From Palleronia abyssalis (GTDB taxonomy: Bacteria; Pseudomonadota; Alphaproteobacteria; Rhodobacterales; Rhodobacteraceae): a stretch of DNA of 64,000 nucleotides. Positions 53,197 through 61,671 of the stretch are shown piece after piece. The stretch lies in NCBI RefSeq assembly GCF_900302445.1, contig NZ_ONZF01000011.1:62001-126000 (forward strand), given 5' to 3'. A program made the translations under genes and the position numbers. Each line of letters starts with the position of its first letter. The first letter of the stretch is position 1. The notes below the pieces were generated by a model, which was given only the letters and a program-made list of their open reading frames with translations, did not search any database and was not told where the DNA came from.

Positions 53197-54187
53197 GGGT
53201 ACCCTCGACGATGTTGTAAAAGCAGCACCAGTCGCCTTCCTGTACGTTCGGCAAGGCGCGAAGACCGAAGAACATACCGTCGGCGGGCGCGGCAAGGCTG
53301 CCGACCTCGTCGCCCCAGACATCCACGATGCGGGCGATCGGATCACCCTTTTTCATCATGGTCAGGAACGCGACCCCCTCGGCGGGAAGGAAGATGCCGG
53401 ATGCCGGGGCCAGAAGCGCGGTCTGCGCCCCCTTGTAGCACGGGTCGGGATAGGTCGCCTCGCCCGGCAGCATCTCGTAATGCCTGCAGATATTCACGAT
53501 GGACTTCGCCAGCTCGGACGTCACCCGCCGGAACGCGTCGGGCGAGGTCGCCGAACGGCCCCCCAGTTCGACCGTGATGCCGACCGCGCCGTTCTGGTTC
53601 AGCATCGCCATCGGGCTGCCGCTCGTCGAGAAGTTCGACATGATGCAGCCCCACCCCTCGCCCATCGCCTTGGCCAGTTCGACGCTTTCGGGCCGTTCGT
53701 CGCAAAAGATCGCCTTGTCGAGGAAGCTGTGCGCCCCGCCCGAATGGATCGAGATCTCGATATCCGCGACGCCGTTCATGGCGGTCCAGTGCGCATGGGC
53801 CAGCCGGTCGGTGTAATAGCCGTCGGGCTTGCCCGGATAGCAGCGGTTCATGTCGTATGTGAACGTATCCAGCGGGTTGCCACGCTCCATCGCAGAGAAC
53901 GCCATGGGATTGAGGACCGGAACCATGACGACGGCCCCCTGAAGCTGCGCGGCGTCGATCTGCTCCATCGCCAGATGGCAGGCGCGGGGGCCCTCGGGCT
54001 CGTCGCCGTGGATCGCGCCGTTGACCCAGAAGGTCGGACCTGCGCCGGCACCGTTGATGACGATGACGGGAATTCTCACCTCTATGCCGCCGGCCAGCAT
54101 GCCGACCTCGATATGGCCGCGTGCGGTTTCGCCAGGCGCCGCGGTCGCCGTTCCGACCGAGAGGCTTTCGTTTTCGCTCGTGCTCAT
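53189..54187 (-). CDS. succinylglutamate desuccinylase/aspartoacylase family protein
   Basis: 332-residue zinc carboxypeptidase-fold deacylase. Zinc ligands His and Glu are in NGAIHGDEPEG, the Arg/Asn pair in TYDMNRCYPG, the third ligand His in EISIHSGG, and the catalytic Glu in ITVELGG; a C-terminal beta domain follows (ASGIFLPAEG). Members remove acyl groups from N-acyl amino acids, including N-acetyl-diaminobutyrate in ectoine breakdown (DoeB). Starts in an ATGA overlap with the VOC gene stop. Confidence 0.88.
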   Translation of the reverse strand: MSTSENESLSVGTATAAPGETARGHIEVGMLAGGIEVRIPVIVINGAGAGPTFWVNGAIHGDEPEGPRACHLAMEQIDAAQLQGAVVMVPVLNPMAFSAMERGNPLDTFTYDMNRCYPGKPDGYYTDRLAHAHWTAMNGVADIEISIHSGGAHSFLDKAIFCDERPESVELAKAMGEGWGCIMSNFSTSGSPMAMLNQNGAVGITVELGGRSATSPDAFRRVTSELAKSIVNICRHYEMLPGEATYPDPCYKGAQTALLAPASGIFLPAEGVAFLTMMKKGDPIARIVDVWGDEVGSLAAPADGMFFGLRALPNVQEGDWCCFYNIVEGTRD

Positions 54188-54675
54188 ACCGCGACGGCCC
54201 CCGACTCTTCGTAAGCCTTCAGCTGTTCGGGCGTGTAGACCTGCATGAACTCGATCTCGATCCCGCCGGCATCGTTGTCGAGGAACGCGACCCAGCCTTC
54301 GGGATGGGCATGGCTGCCGGTCTTCTTGCACGCCTTGCATTCCCGCAAGGACGCGCCCTGCGCCTGTGCATGGGCCAGCGCGGCGTCGATGTCATCGACC
54401 TCATAGCAGATGTGGTGCAGCCCCTCGGCGCCACGCTCCTTGATCCACGACGCGAACCGGCCGTCCGGATCAGTCGACTGGCATAGCTGATACTCGATCC
54501 CGCCGAGATGGAAGAGCGCGACCTTGTTGCCGGATTTGGGGAAATGGATGATTTCGGTATTGGCCGGCACGTGAAGGAAACGCGCATACGCCTCGAGCGC
54601 CTTTTCCGCGTCGCTTACCGCGAAGGCCATGTGCTTGATGCCCTTCACGTTCGGATTGTCGGATTTCTTGTCCAT
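54184..54675 (-). CDS. VOC superfamily protein (glyoxalase/methylmalonyl-CoA epimerase-like)
   Basis: 163-residue metalloprotein with two beta-alpha-beta-beta-beta modules: 'GIKHMAFAVSDAEKALE' opens the first (metal His in IKHMAFAV), 'GLHHICYEVDDIDAALA' the second, and the C-terminal EIEFMQVYTPEQL gives the last Glu ligand. The pattern is nearest to methylmalonyl-CoA epimerases. In this setting an epimerisation or ring-opening step is possible. It lies 26 bases after the aminotransferase gene. Confidence 0.88.
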   Translation of the reverse strand: MDKKSDNPNVKGIKHMAFAVSDAEKALEAYARFLHVPANTEIIHFPKSGNKVALFHLGGIEYQLCQSTDPDGRFASWIKERGAEGLHHICYEVDDIDAALAHAQAQGASLRECKACKKTGSHAHPEGWVAFLDNDAGGIEIEFMQVYTPEQLKAYEESGAVAV

Positions 54676-54701
54676 GGGGTCTCTCGTTCTGGGGGTATCG
54701 G

Positions 54702-55904
54702 TCAGACGGCGGGGGCGGTTGCTTCGGCGCGGATGGCTTTCACGACGGCCTCCATGCGGGTCATCGCCTCTTCGATGCGGGCAACGGGCTGGGTCATCGA
54801 CATGCGGACGAAATCGTCCGTGTGATCGCCGTAGATCGTGCCGGGATACATCATGACCTGGCCCTCGGCCAAAAGCCGCTCGCAGAAGGCGCCTGCCCCG
54901 ATCCCGAGGTTCAGGGACGCGACGTCGGCATAGACGTAGAAGCCGCCCTGAGGCTCGGCATAGCGCATCCCCATCCGGTCGAGGCCCGCGCAGATCGCCC
55001 GGCGGCGCGCGTCGTAGGTCTGCCGCATCTCGTCCACGCAGTCCTGCGGCCCCGTGGCCGCGGCGAGCGCGGCGTACTGGCTGACGCCCGCGACGGAGAT
55101 GGCGAAGGCATGGTTGATCTCGGTCATCGGGGTAATCAGATCCTTCGGTCCCGCCAGGTAGCCAACCCGCCAGCCCGTCATCGCGTAGGCCTTGGAAAAG
55201 CCCGACAGCGTGATCGTCCGCTCTCGCATCCCCGGCAGCGTGGCGACCGAAAGAACCTTGTGGTTGCCGAAGGTCAGACGAGCGTAGATTTCGTCCGAGA
55301 TGACGATCAGGTCATGCTCGATCGCCAGCTGGGCGATCTTCCTGACCTCCTCGGGCGGGGTGACCGTGCCGGTGGGGTTGTTGGGGTTGATCAGCGTCAG
55401 CACCTTGGACTTTTCGGTCAGGTGCGGGCGGATCATCTCGGCCGTGAGGGTGAAGTTCGTCTCCATCCCCATCGGCACCTTGACCACCGTGGCGTCCGCA
55501 AGTTCGGCTGCCTGCTGGTAGGGGTTGTAGCCCGGACACGGGACGATGATCTCGTCGCCGGGGTCCAGAAGGGCCAGCGCGATGACGAACATGCCGTGCT
55601 GCCCGCCGGGGGTCACGAGGATCTCGTCCGCCGCATAGTCGGCCCCGCCGAATTCGGCGATCTGGCCCGCGATGGCCTCGCGCAGGGGCTGGATGCCGGC
55701 GGGGTGCGTATAGTGCGTCGCACCGTCGGCCAGCGCCTTCTGCCCGGCTTCGATGATATGGGGCGGCGTGTCGAGGTCCGGGTCGCCACGGCCCAGCTTG
55801 ATCACGTCAGGCAAGTCGCCCGCGATGTTGAGCATCCGGGTTATCAGGTGTTCCTCGGACAGTTTCACCCGCTTGGCGAGGCGCGCGGTATTCGGCGTGG
55901 TCAT
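54702..55904 (-). CDS. pyridoxal-phosphate aminotransferase, class I/II
   Basis: 400-residue fold-type I aminotransferase: LGRGDPDLDTPPHI near the start, NPNNPTGTVTPPEE, DEIYARLTFG, the PLP-Lys in SGFSKAYAMTGWRVG and the carboxylate-binding Arg near FVRMSMTQP. Its closest relative in the window is the rightward gene at 62895 (shared GRGDPD, HYT, NPTGxVTPP, GMRERTIT and FSKxYAMTGWRVGY blocks), so one duplication gave both arms of this locus an aminotransferase. Confidence 0.93.
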   Translation of the reverse strand: MTTPNTARLAKRVKLSEEHLITRMLNIAGDLPDVIKLGRGDPDLDTPPHIIEAGQKALADGATHYTHPAGIQPLREAIAGQIAEFGGADYAADEILVTPGGQHGMFVIALALLDPGDEIIVPCPGYNPYQQAAELADATVVKVPMGMETNFTLTAEMIRPHLTEKSKVLTLINPNNPTGTVTPPEEVRKIAQLAIEHDLIVISDEIYARLTFGNHKVLSVATLPGMRERTITLSGFSKAYAMTGWRVGYLAGPKDLITPMTEINHAFAISVAGVSQYAALAAATGPQDCVDEMRQTYDARRRAICAGLDRMGMRYAEPQGGFYVYADVASLNLGIGAGAFCERLLAEGQVMMYPGTIYGDHTDDFVRMSMTQPVARIEEAMTRMEAVVKAIRAEATAPAV

Positions 55905-55922
55905 GGTTTCTCCTCCCTGCCG

Positions 55923-57452
55923 TCAGGCGGCCAAGCCGTAGATCTCGGAATATTTCGAGGTGAGGTGGCGGATGTAGGGTTCGGGGTCGAGCGTCCGTCC
56001 GGTGGCCTTCTGCAACAACTCGTCCCGGCCGAACCGGCGCCCATGGCGGGCAACCTTGTCATCCAGCCACTCGCGCAGCGGCGCATAATCCGCTTGATCC
56101 AGCGCGGTGCGGATCCCCGGCTGTTCGGCCATCGCGGTCTCGAACAGCTGGGCCGCCATGATGTTGCCGATGGTGTAGTTGCAGAATGTGCCGATCTGGC
56201 CCGAGGACCAGTGCACGTCCTGCAGCACGCCCTGCGCATCATCCGGCACGTCGACGCCCAGATATTCCTTCATCGCGGCGTTCCAGGCGTCAGGAAGGTC
56301 GTCCACCGAAAGGCTTCCCTCGACCAGGCGGCTTTCCAGTTCGACGCGCAGCATTATGTGGAAGTCATAGGTCAGCTCGTCGGACTCCACCCGGATCAGG
56401 CTGGGGCGGGACCGGTTGATCGCCCTGTAGAAGGCTTCGGCGTCCACATCGTCGAGGGTGCCGGGATAGGCCGACTGGATGTCCGCGAAGTGGTTCTGCC
56501 AGAAGGCCCGGCTGCGCCCGACATGGTTTTCCCATAGGCGGGACTGGCTTTCGTGCGCTCCGAAGCTGACGCCCGAGACGGCGTAGAGGCCCACGAGATC
56601 CGTCGCCAGCGGCGTGCGGACATAGGCCGGATCGGCGCCTTGTTCGTACATCGCGTGGCCCGCCTCGTGCAGGGCACCGAACAGGGACATCGGCATCCAG
56701 CGCGGGTTGACCCGCGTGGTGATGCGCACGTCATTGCGGGTGAAGCTGATCTCGAACGGGTGCACAGTGGTGTCCAGCCGCCCGCGGTGCAGGTCGTAGC
56801 CGATCCGCTGCGCCATCTTCAGCGCGAACTCCATCTGCGCCTCGACCGGGAACTCGCGATAAAGGAACTCCGCCTCGGGCTGCTGCGCCTCGCCGATCTG
56901 CCGAACCAGCGGCAGCATCCCCTCGCGCAGGCGGGCGAAAAGCGACTTCAACTCGGCCGTCGTCGTGCCCGGTTCGAACCGGTACATCAGGGCGTCGTAG
57001 GGGTGATCCTCATAGCCGATGGCCTCGGCCATCTCCTTGCTGATCGCCACCATGTCCTTCAGCGCCGGCGCGAAGATCGAGAAATCGGCCTTCTCGCGCG
57101 CTTCGGCCCAAAGATCGTGCCCGATGCCGCCAAGCTCGGTCTTGCGACGCAGAAGCTCGGCCGGGATACGCTCGTGATATGTGATGGCCTCGCGGACCTG
57201 CGCGACCATGCGGGCTTGGGGATCCTCGTCGTCGCGGCCCGCGACATCCTTTTCCGCACCGTCAAGCGCGTGCTTCATCTGGTCCGAGCAAAGCAGATCC
57301 CGCGCGGCGACGGTCAACGTCGCAAGCTGCTTGGACCGCGTCTCGCTTCCCCCTTTCGGCATCATCGTCCGCGCGTCCCACGACAGGATCGAACTGGCGT
57401 TGAGAAGGTCGTTGACCTGGCCGGACAGGGTCAGAAGTTGGTTCAAGCTCAT
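55923..57452 (-). CDS. M32 family metallocarboxypeptidase (Taq type)
   Basis: 509-residue zinc carboxypeptidase. It is almost all helical, with the active site HEAGH in GALHEAGHAMYEQG, the downstream ligand Glu in GVSFGAHESQSRLWEN, and the family blocks EISFTRNDVRITTRV and RVESDELTYDFHIMLR. It removes C-terminal residues from peptides in the cytoplasm. The ATG at 57452 starts MSLNQLLTLSGQVND. It is the first gene of the long leftward operon. Confidence 0.94.
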   Translation of the reverse strand: MSLNQLLTLSGQVNDLLNASSILSWDARTMMPKGGSETRSKQLATLTVAARDLLCSDQMKHALDGAEKDVAGRDDEDPQARMVAQVREAITYHERIPAELLRRKTELGGIGHDLWAEAREKADFSIFAPALKDMVAISKEMAEAIGYEDHPYDALMYRFEPGTTTAELKSLFARLREGMLPLVRQIGEAQQPEAEFLYREFPVEAQMEFALKMAQRIGYDLHRGRLDTTVHPFEISFTRNDVRITTRVNPRWMPMSLFGALHEAGHAMYEQGADPAYVRTPLATDLVGLYAVSGVSFGAHESQSRLWENHVGRSRAFWQNHFADIQSAYPGTLDDVDAEAFYRAINRSRPSLIRVESDELTYDFHIMLRVELESRLVEGSLSVDDLPDAWNAAMKEYLGVDVPDDAQGVLQDVHWSSGQIGTFCNYTIGNIMAAQLFETAMAEQPGIRTALDQADYAPLREWLDDKVARHGRRFGRDELLQKATGRTLDPEPYIRHLTSKYSEIYGLAA

Positions 57453-57645
57453 GCACAGGGTCCCTGTTGTCATCAAATCGGTCTTGCCGCTGCCCGCTTT
57501 CCGGGGCGCTTGACTAAGGGGGATTGTCGTGGTTCCCATTCCCCAGCACAATGTCGACAATCTACTGGTGGCAATTGCCTGCCTTGATGTCAACACCAAA
57601 CCAGACCCGGATTCACGGGCCGCCGCAGGGGGACGCGCAACCGCG
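57453..57645. promoter_or_regulatory. divergent promoter region between the two catabolic operons
   Basis: 193 bases between the starts of the M32 and DUF4438 genes. It contains TGTCGACA (57552-57559), TTGATGTCAA (57584-57593) and the spaced repeat ATTGTCG (57523-57529) / CGACAAT (57555-57561). Such TTGT-GACAA-type palindromes resemble GntR-family operators. No regulator gene is in the window, so the assignment is inference. A GTG at 57529 opens the DUF4438 frame earlier, but I do not take it as the start. Confidence 0.4.
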
Positions 57646-58515
57646 ATGACACAGCCAGCCACCAACGAAACCACCCTTGTCGAGATGGCCGTCGCCGGGT
57701 CCGTGACGACGCCCTCGGTCCGGCCCGGACAATACATCCCCTGGCCGGACGGCCGTGCCACCGTGCTGCCCGGCATGTTCGGCGTGACCTACAACGTGCG
57801 GTGCGGCGATCGTGCGTTCGGCTGGGCGGGCGACCATGTGGAACCCGGCGTCTCGATCGACGACGACGCGGACAGCGGACGCCACCACGCCCTTCACTAC
57901 CTGACCTGCATCGGCAATGACGCGATGGTCACGTCGGGCATGGCGGAGGGCGCGCGGGGCATCGTCATCGGCGAACATGCACGGATCCTGGTGCAGTTCG
58001 ACGACGACGCCCATCAGCTTATCGCGCCCGGCGACCGGATCCAGGTGATGACTCAGGGACGCGGCTTCGAATTGCCCGATTTTCCAGCGGTCGAGTTCAA
58101 GAAGATGTCGCCGCGGCTGTACCATTCCCTCGGGATCGTGGTGGAGGACGGCAAGCTTCGCGTCCCCGTCGCGATGGAACTGCCGATCCGGATCATGGGA
58201 TCGGGGGCCGAGCTGAACTCGGAATATGTCGATCAGGATCTGATGTCCGGGGACCGCGGCCTGATGGCAGAGCTTGGCATCGACCGGATGAAGCTGGGTG
58301 ACCTGATCGGGATCCGGCACGCCGACCACCATTTCGGCCGATCCTACCGCGAGGGCGCGGCCAGCATAGCGCTGTGCATCCATGGCGATTCCATCATGAC
58401 CGGGCACGGGCCCGGCATCCTGACGCTGATGACTGCAACTGACGGATCGATCGATTTTCACGTCGACCCAGACGCCAACATCGCCACCCGCCTGAACCTG
58501 GAAGCCGCCCAATGA
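57646..58515 (+). CDS. DUF4438 domain-containing protein (first copy)
   Basis: 289-residue protein of unknown function. It shares, along its whole length, blocks with the next gene: YNV-x2-GD-x-AFGW-x-GD-x-V-x-P-x-VSI (about residues 47-70), C-I/V-GN and TSGMAEGARGIVIG, FKKMSPRL, GSGAELNSE, KLGDLIGIR and GHGPGILTLMTA near the end. I assign DUF4438 from this pattern; known members are beta-rich and uncharacterised. The ATG at 57646 (MTQPATNET) aligns with the start of the second copy. It opens the rightward operon. Confidence 0.75.
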   Translation: MTQPATNETTLVEMAVAGSVTTPSVRPGQYIPWPDGRATVLPGMFGVTYNVRCGDRAFGWAGDHVEPGVSIDDDADSGRHHALHYLTCIGNDAMVTSGMAEGARGIVIGEHARILVQFDDDAHQLIAPGDRIQVMTQGRGFELPDFPAVEFKKMSPRLYHSLGIVVEDGKLRVPVAMELPIRIMGSGAELNSEYVDQDLMSGDRGLMAELGIDRMKLGDLIGIRHADHHFGRSYREGAASIALCIHGDSIMTGHGPGILTLMTATDGSIDFHVDPDANIATRLNLEAAQ

Positions 58516-59387
58516 ATGTCACCACGAACGCCGCCGATCTCGTCTCAGTCTCCGTCGCGGGGCGCGTGGCAAATCCCGCCTTCTCGGGCCTGCCGGCCGA
58601 GCCCTACCGCCTGACCGCCGAGGGCAAGGCTTTCCTTTGGCCGACATTCGGGGGCATCGTCTACAACGTGTCGGTCGGCGACAGCGCGTTCGGCTGGTCG
58701 GGGGACTGCGTGCATCCTTCCGTCTCCATCGCGCATCCCGACGCCAACAAGAACCGCGGGCTGAACGTCTTCGCCTGCGTCGGCAACAAGGCGACCATCA
58801 CCAGCGGTGCGGCCAAGGGGACGACGGGCACGGTCACGGGAAAGTCGGGCCGGTTCTCGGACCAGGTCATCATCCACTTCGACAAGGGCACCCGGGCAAA
58901 GATCGCCGTGGACGACCAGGTCATGGTCGCGGCTGAAGGTGTGGGCATGACACTGCCCGACCATCCGGGCATCGCGATCAAGTCGCTTTCGCCCCGCCTG
59001 TTCGACTTGCTTCCGAAGAAAGCCGAAGGCGAGGTTCTGAAGATCGGCGTCGTTGCGACCGTCCCACCCCACATGGTCGGGGCAGGCGCGGGCCTGACGT
59101 CCGAGGGCGGCTCGCTTCACATGCAGTCGACCGACCGCGCGGAACTGGCAAAGCACGGGCTGGACAAGCTGCGCCTTGGCGACGTTGTCGCCATTGCAGA
59201 CACCGACAGCCGGTACAATCACGGCTATCTGCGTGGCGCCATGTCCATCGGCATCGTCGGCCAGACCGACGGTCCGCGCGCCGGTTACGGCCCCGGCCTG
59301 ACCGTGGTGATGACCGCGCCCGAGGGCCAGCTTGGCGCCTACGACGCCCCCACAAACATCGCCGATTTGCTGGAGCTTCGCCCGTGA
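58512..59387 (+). CDS. DUF4438 domain-containing protein (second copy)
   Basis: 291-residue paralogue of the preceding gene: YNVSVGDSAFGWSGDCV, ACVGNKATITSGAAKGTTGT, IKSLSPRLFDLL, VGAGAGLTSEGG, KLRLGDVVAIAD, YNHGYLRGAMSIGIVG and GYGPGLTVVMTAPEG. It is coupled to it by an ATGA overlap (58512-58515) and to the downstream dehydrogenase by another (59384-59387). The strict pairing suggests the two products form a heteromeric complex. Function unknown. Confidence 0.78.
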   Translation: MNVTTNAADLVSVSVAGRVANPAFSGLPAEPYRLTAEGKAFLWPTFGGIVYNVSVGDSAFGWSGDCVHPSVSIAHPDANKNRGLNVFACVGNKATITSGAAKGTTGTVTGKSGRFSDQVIIHFDKGTRAKIAVDDQVMVAAEGVGMTLPDHPGIAIKSLSPRLFDLLPKKAEGEVLKIGVVATVPPHMVGAGAGLTSEGGSLHMQSTDRAELAKHGLDKLRLGDVVAIADTDSRYNHGYLRGAMSIGIVGQTDGPRAGYGPGLTVVMTAPEGQLGAYDAPTNIADLLELRP

Positions 59388-60490
59388 CGACCGAACAGAC
59401 CCCCGCCCGCGCAACCGCCATGACCAATGTCGAGAAGACATCGCTGCGCGCCTTCGTCGCCGAAGGGTTCGAGAAGCTGGGCCTGACCTCGGAAGATGCC
59501 GGCATCTTCGCCGATGCGCTGATCTTCTCGGAGTTGCGGTTCCATCCCGGCCAGGGCCAGGGCGTCATGCGCCTGCGCCGGTATCAGGAGCGGATCGGCA
59601 ATGGCGAAGTGAACCCGCGCGCCGACTGGAGCGTGGTCAAGGAAGCGCCCAGCCTTGCCCTTGTTGACGCGCATAACGGCATCGGCACCGTGGCCGCCGC
59701 CAAGGCGATGTCGCTGGCCGTTCGCAAGGCCAAGGAAAACGGCATCGGCACTGTCGTCGTCCGCAACTCGACCCATTACGGCTCCAGTGCTGTTCACGCC
59801 TGCCGGGCGCTTGAAGACGGCTGCATCGGCGTCGCGTTCACCAATGCCGGTCCCGAGATGGCCCCATGGGGCGGCCGCGAAGGTGTGACCGGGACCAACC
59901 CGTGGTCCATAGCGGCGCCGTCTGACAAGGGGTTTCCCGCCGTGTTGGACATCGCGCTGACGACGGCCGGCAAGGGCATGATGAACTGGTACCTGCGCGA
60001 GGGAAAGAAGATGCCCCGCGACTGGGCGCTGACCCCCGAGGGCAACGAGACGGACGATCCGGGTGCCGCGATGAAGGGCGCGCTTCTGGGGATCGGCGGG
60101 CACAAGGGCTATGGCCTTGCCTTCATGACCGAGGCGCTGACCGGCGTCCTGTCCGGGGCGGGCTTCGGCTTGATGCCCTATTCCGATCCGAAAAAGCTGG
60201 ATGTCAGCCACATGTTCATCGCCATCGACATCGAATGGTTCATGGAGCCCGAAGACTACAAAGCGCGGATGGGCCAGTTCATCGACATGGCCAAGAGCCG
60301 CGCCCTGCGCCCGGGCTTCGACGAAATACTCGTGCCCGGCGAACAGGAAGCCCGGCGCGAGGCGACGAAGTCCCGGAACGGCGTACCGATCGCCGACACC
60401 GTGCTGGAGGATTTCGCCAAGCTGAAGCCCGAACTGGGGATCGAGGCCGAGTTGAAGATCCTCGGCCCCTATACCGGCGACATCCTGTGA
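59384..60490 (+). CDS. Ldh family (malate/L-lactate/ureidoglycolate-type) NAD(P) oxidoreductase
   Basis: 368-residue member of the LDH2/MDG2 family, which includes malate, L-sulfolactate and ureidoglycolate dehydrogenases. Seen are FSELRFHPGQGQGVMRL, VVVRNSTHYGSSAVHACRAL with the catalytic His, GTNPWSIAAPSD, and the GIGGHKGYGLAFMTEALTGVLSG cofactor-binding block. A ureidoglycolate or related 2-hydroxy acid dehydrogenase role would fit the AllA- and PuuE-like genes across the locus. ATGA and GTGA overlaps link it to both neighbours. Confidence 0.9.
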   Translation: MTTEQTPARATAMTNVEKTSLRAFVAEGFEKLGLTSEDAGIFADALIFSELRFHPGQGQGVMRLRRYQERIGNGEVNPRADWSVVKEAPSLALVDAHNGIGTVAAAKAMSLAVRKAKENGIGTVVVRNSTHYGSSAVHACRALEDGCIGVAFTNAGPEMAPWGGREGVTGTNPWSIAAPSDKGFPAVLDIALTTAGKGMMNWYLREGKKMPRDWALTPEGNETDDPGAAMKGALLGIGGHKGYGLAFMTEALTGVLSGAGFGLMPYSDPKKLDVSHMFIAIDIEWFMEPEDYKARMGQFIDMAKSRALRPGFDEILVPGEQEARREATKSRNGVPIADTVLEDFAKLKPELGIEAELKILGPYTGDIL

Positions 60491-61647
60491 ACGACGTCGC
60501 CCCCCTATCCGCTGCCTTCCACGCTTCCGCCCGGGACCGGCTGCGTGTGAGGGCTGCGGCCGAGGGACTAGACGGTCTGCTTCTAACCCACGTGGCCAAC
60601 ATCGCCTATGCCACCGGTCTGTTCCTTTCCGCCAACGAGCGGCCGATGGCGGTATGGCTGCCCGTCGAGGGCGAGCCCATCCTCTTCATGCCGGCGCTGG
60701 AGCGAGAGAACGCCGAAGGGACCGGCATCGCCGATCTGCGGTGCTACGACGAGTTTCCTGGTCATGTGCCGCCGGTCTTGTGGATGCTGGATCAGATCGG
60801 CCGGCGGCGGGTCGGGATCGACCAGCTTGAAGCGCGGCTTCTCGATCAGGCCAGACAAGGCTGCGAAACGCTGGACCTGACCGATCACGGCATGGCCGAG
60901 CGGGTCGTAAAGCAGCCCGAGGAACTGGCCCTGATCCGGGTCGCCGCTTTTTACGCCGACCTGTTCCTCAGACGCCTGCACGCGCAGGCGGGCGACATCA
61001 TCTCGCAAGGCGGGACCGAGCAGGACCTGATGGCCGATGCCATGGCCCATGCGAAAGGCGCCCTGACGGCGGAATACCGCGATGCGTTCGCCGGCACGCC
61101 GATGGGGATAACCGCGTCGGTCCATTCCGGGCCACGCGCCGCCCTGCCCCACGGCGCGACCCTGCCCCGCGTTCCCCAACCGGGTGAGACGGTGATCGCC
61201 GGAATAGGCGGAAGCCTCGGCGGGTATCACGCGGAAAGCGGTGTCACCTTCATCGTGGGAGACCCCACGGCCGAACAGCGCCGCGTGATGGAGGCGATGG
61301 AAGCGTGCGATACCGCAGCGCAAAACGCCTTCGCCGCCGGTTCGCCCTGTCAGGATATCGACCGCGCGGCGCTGGACGAATTGCGCAAGGCGGGCCTCGG
61401 CGGCGCGATCCGTCACCGGATCGGGCACGGTATGGGCCTTCAGGGGCACGAGGCGCCATGGCTCGCCCCCGGGGATCCGACGCCCACCGCCCCCGGCATG
61501 GTCTTCTCGTCCGAGCCGGGCGTCTACCGCCCCGGCCGCGACGGATACCGCACCATCAACACGATGATCGCCACACCGGACGGGGTCGAGATCCCGTCCA
61601 TGTTCCAGGCGGACACGCCGATCGGCGCGCGCATCATCGCGCTCTGA
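60487..61647 (+). CDS. M24 (pita-bread) family protein lacking the usual metal ligands, creatinase-like
   Basis: 386-residue protein with an N-terminal creatinase/prolidase domain (residues 1-130) and a C-terminal pita-bread domain. The metal ligands of aminopeptidase P are largely replaced: the first Asp position reads GIGG, the second reads HAES, and the last Glu region reads TINTMI. The His in RIGHGMGLQGHE and the Glu in SSEPGVY remain. Creatinase and ectoine hydrolase-like relatives likewise work without the dinuclear metal site on C-N bonds of small molecules. The start is GTG at 60487 in a GTGA overlap. Confidence 0.85.
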   Translation: MNDVAPLSAAFHASARDRLRVRAAAEGLDGLLLTHVANIAYATGLFLSANERPMAVWLPVEGEPILFMPALERENAEGTGIADLRCYDEFPGHVPPVLWMLDQIGRRRVGIDQLEARLLDQARQGCETLDLTDHGMAERVVKQPEELALIRVAAFYADLFLRRLHAQAGDIISQGGTEQDLMADAMAHAKGALTAEYRDAFAGTPMGITASVHSGPRAALPHGATLPRVPQPGETVIAGIGGSLGGYHAESGVTFIVGDPTAEQRRVMEAMEACDTAAQNAFAAGSPCQDIDRAALDELRKAGLGGAIRHRIGHGMGLQGHEAPWLAPGDPTPTAPGMVFSSEPGVYRPGRDGYRTINTMIATPDGVEIPSMFQADTPIGARIIAL

Positions 61648-61671
61648 CCAGATCAAGACAGGGAGACACCG

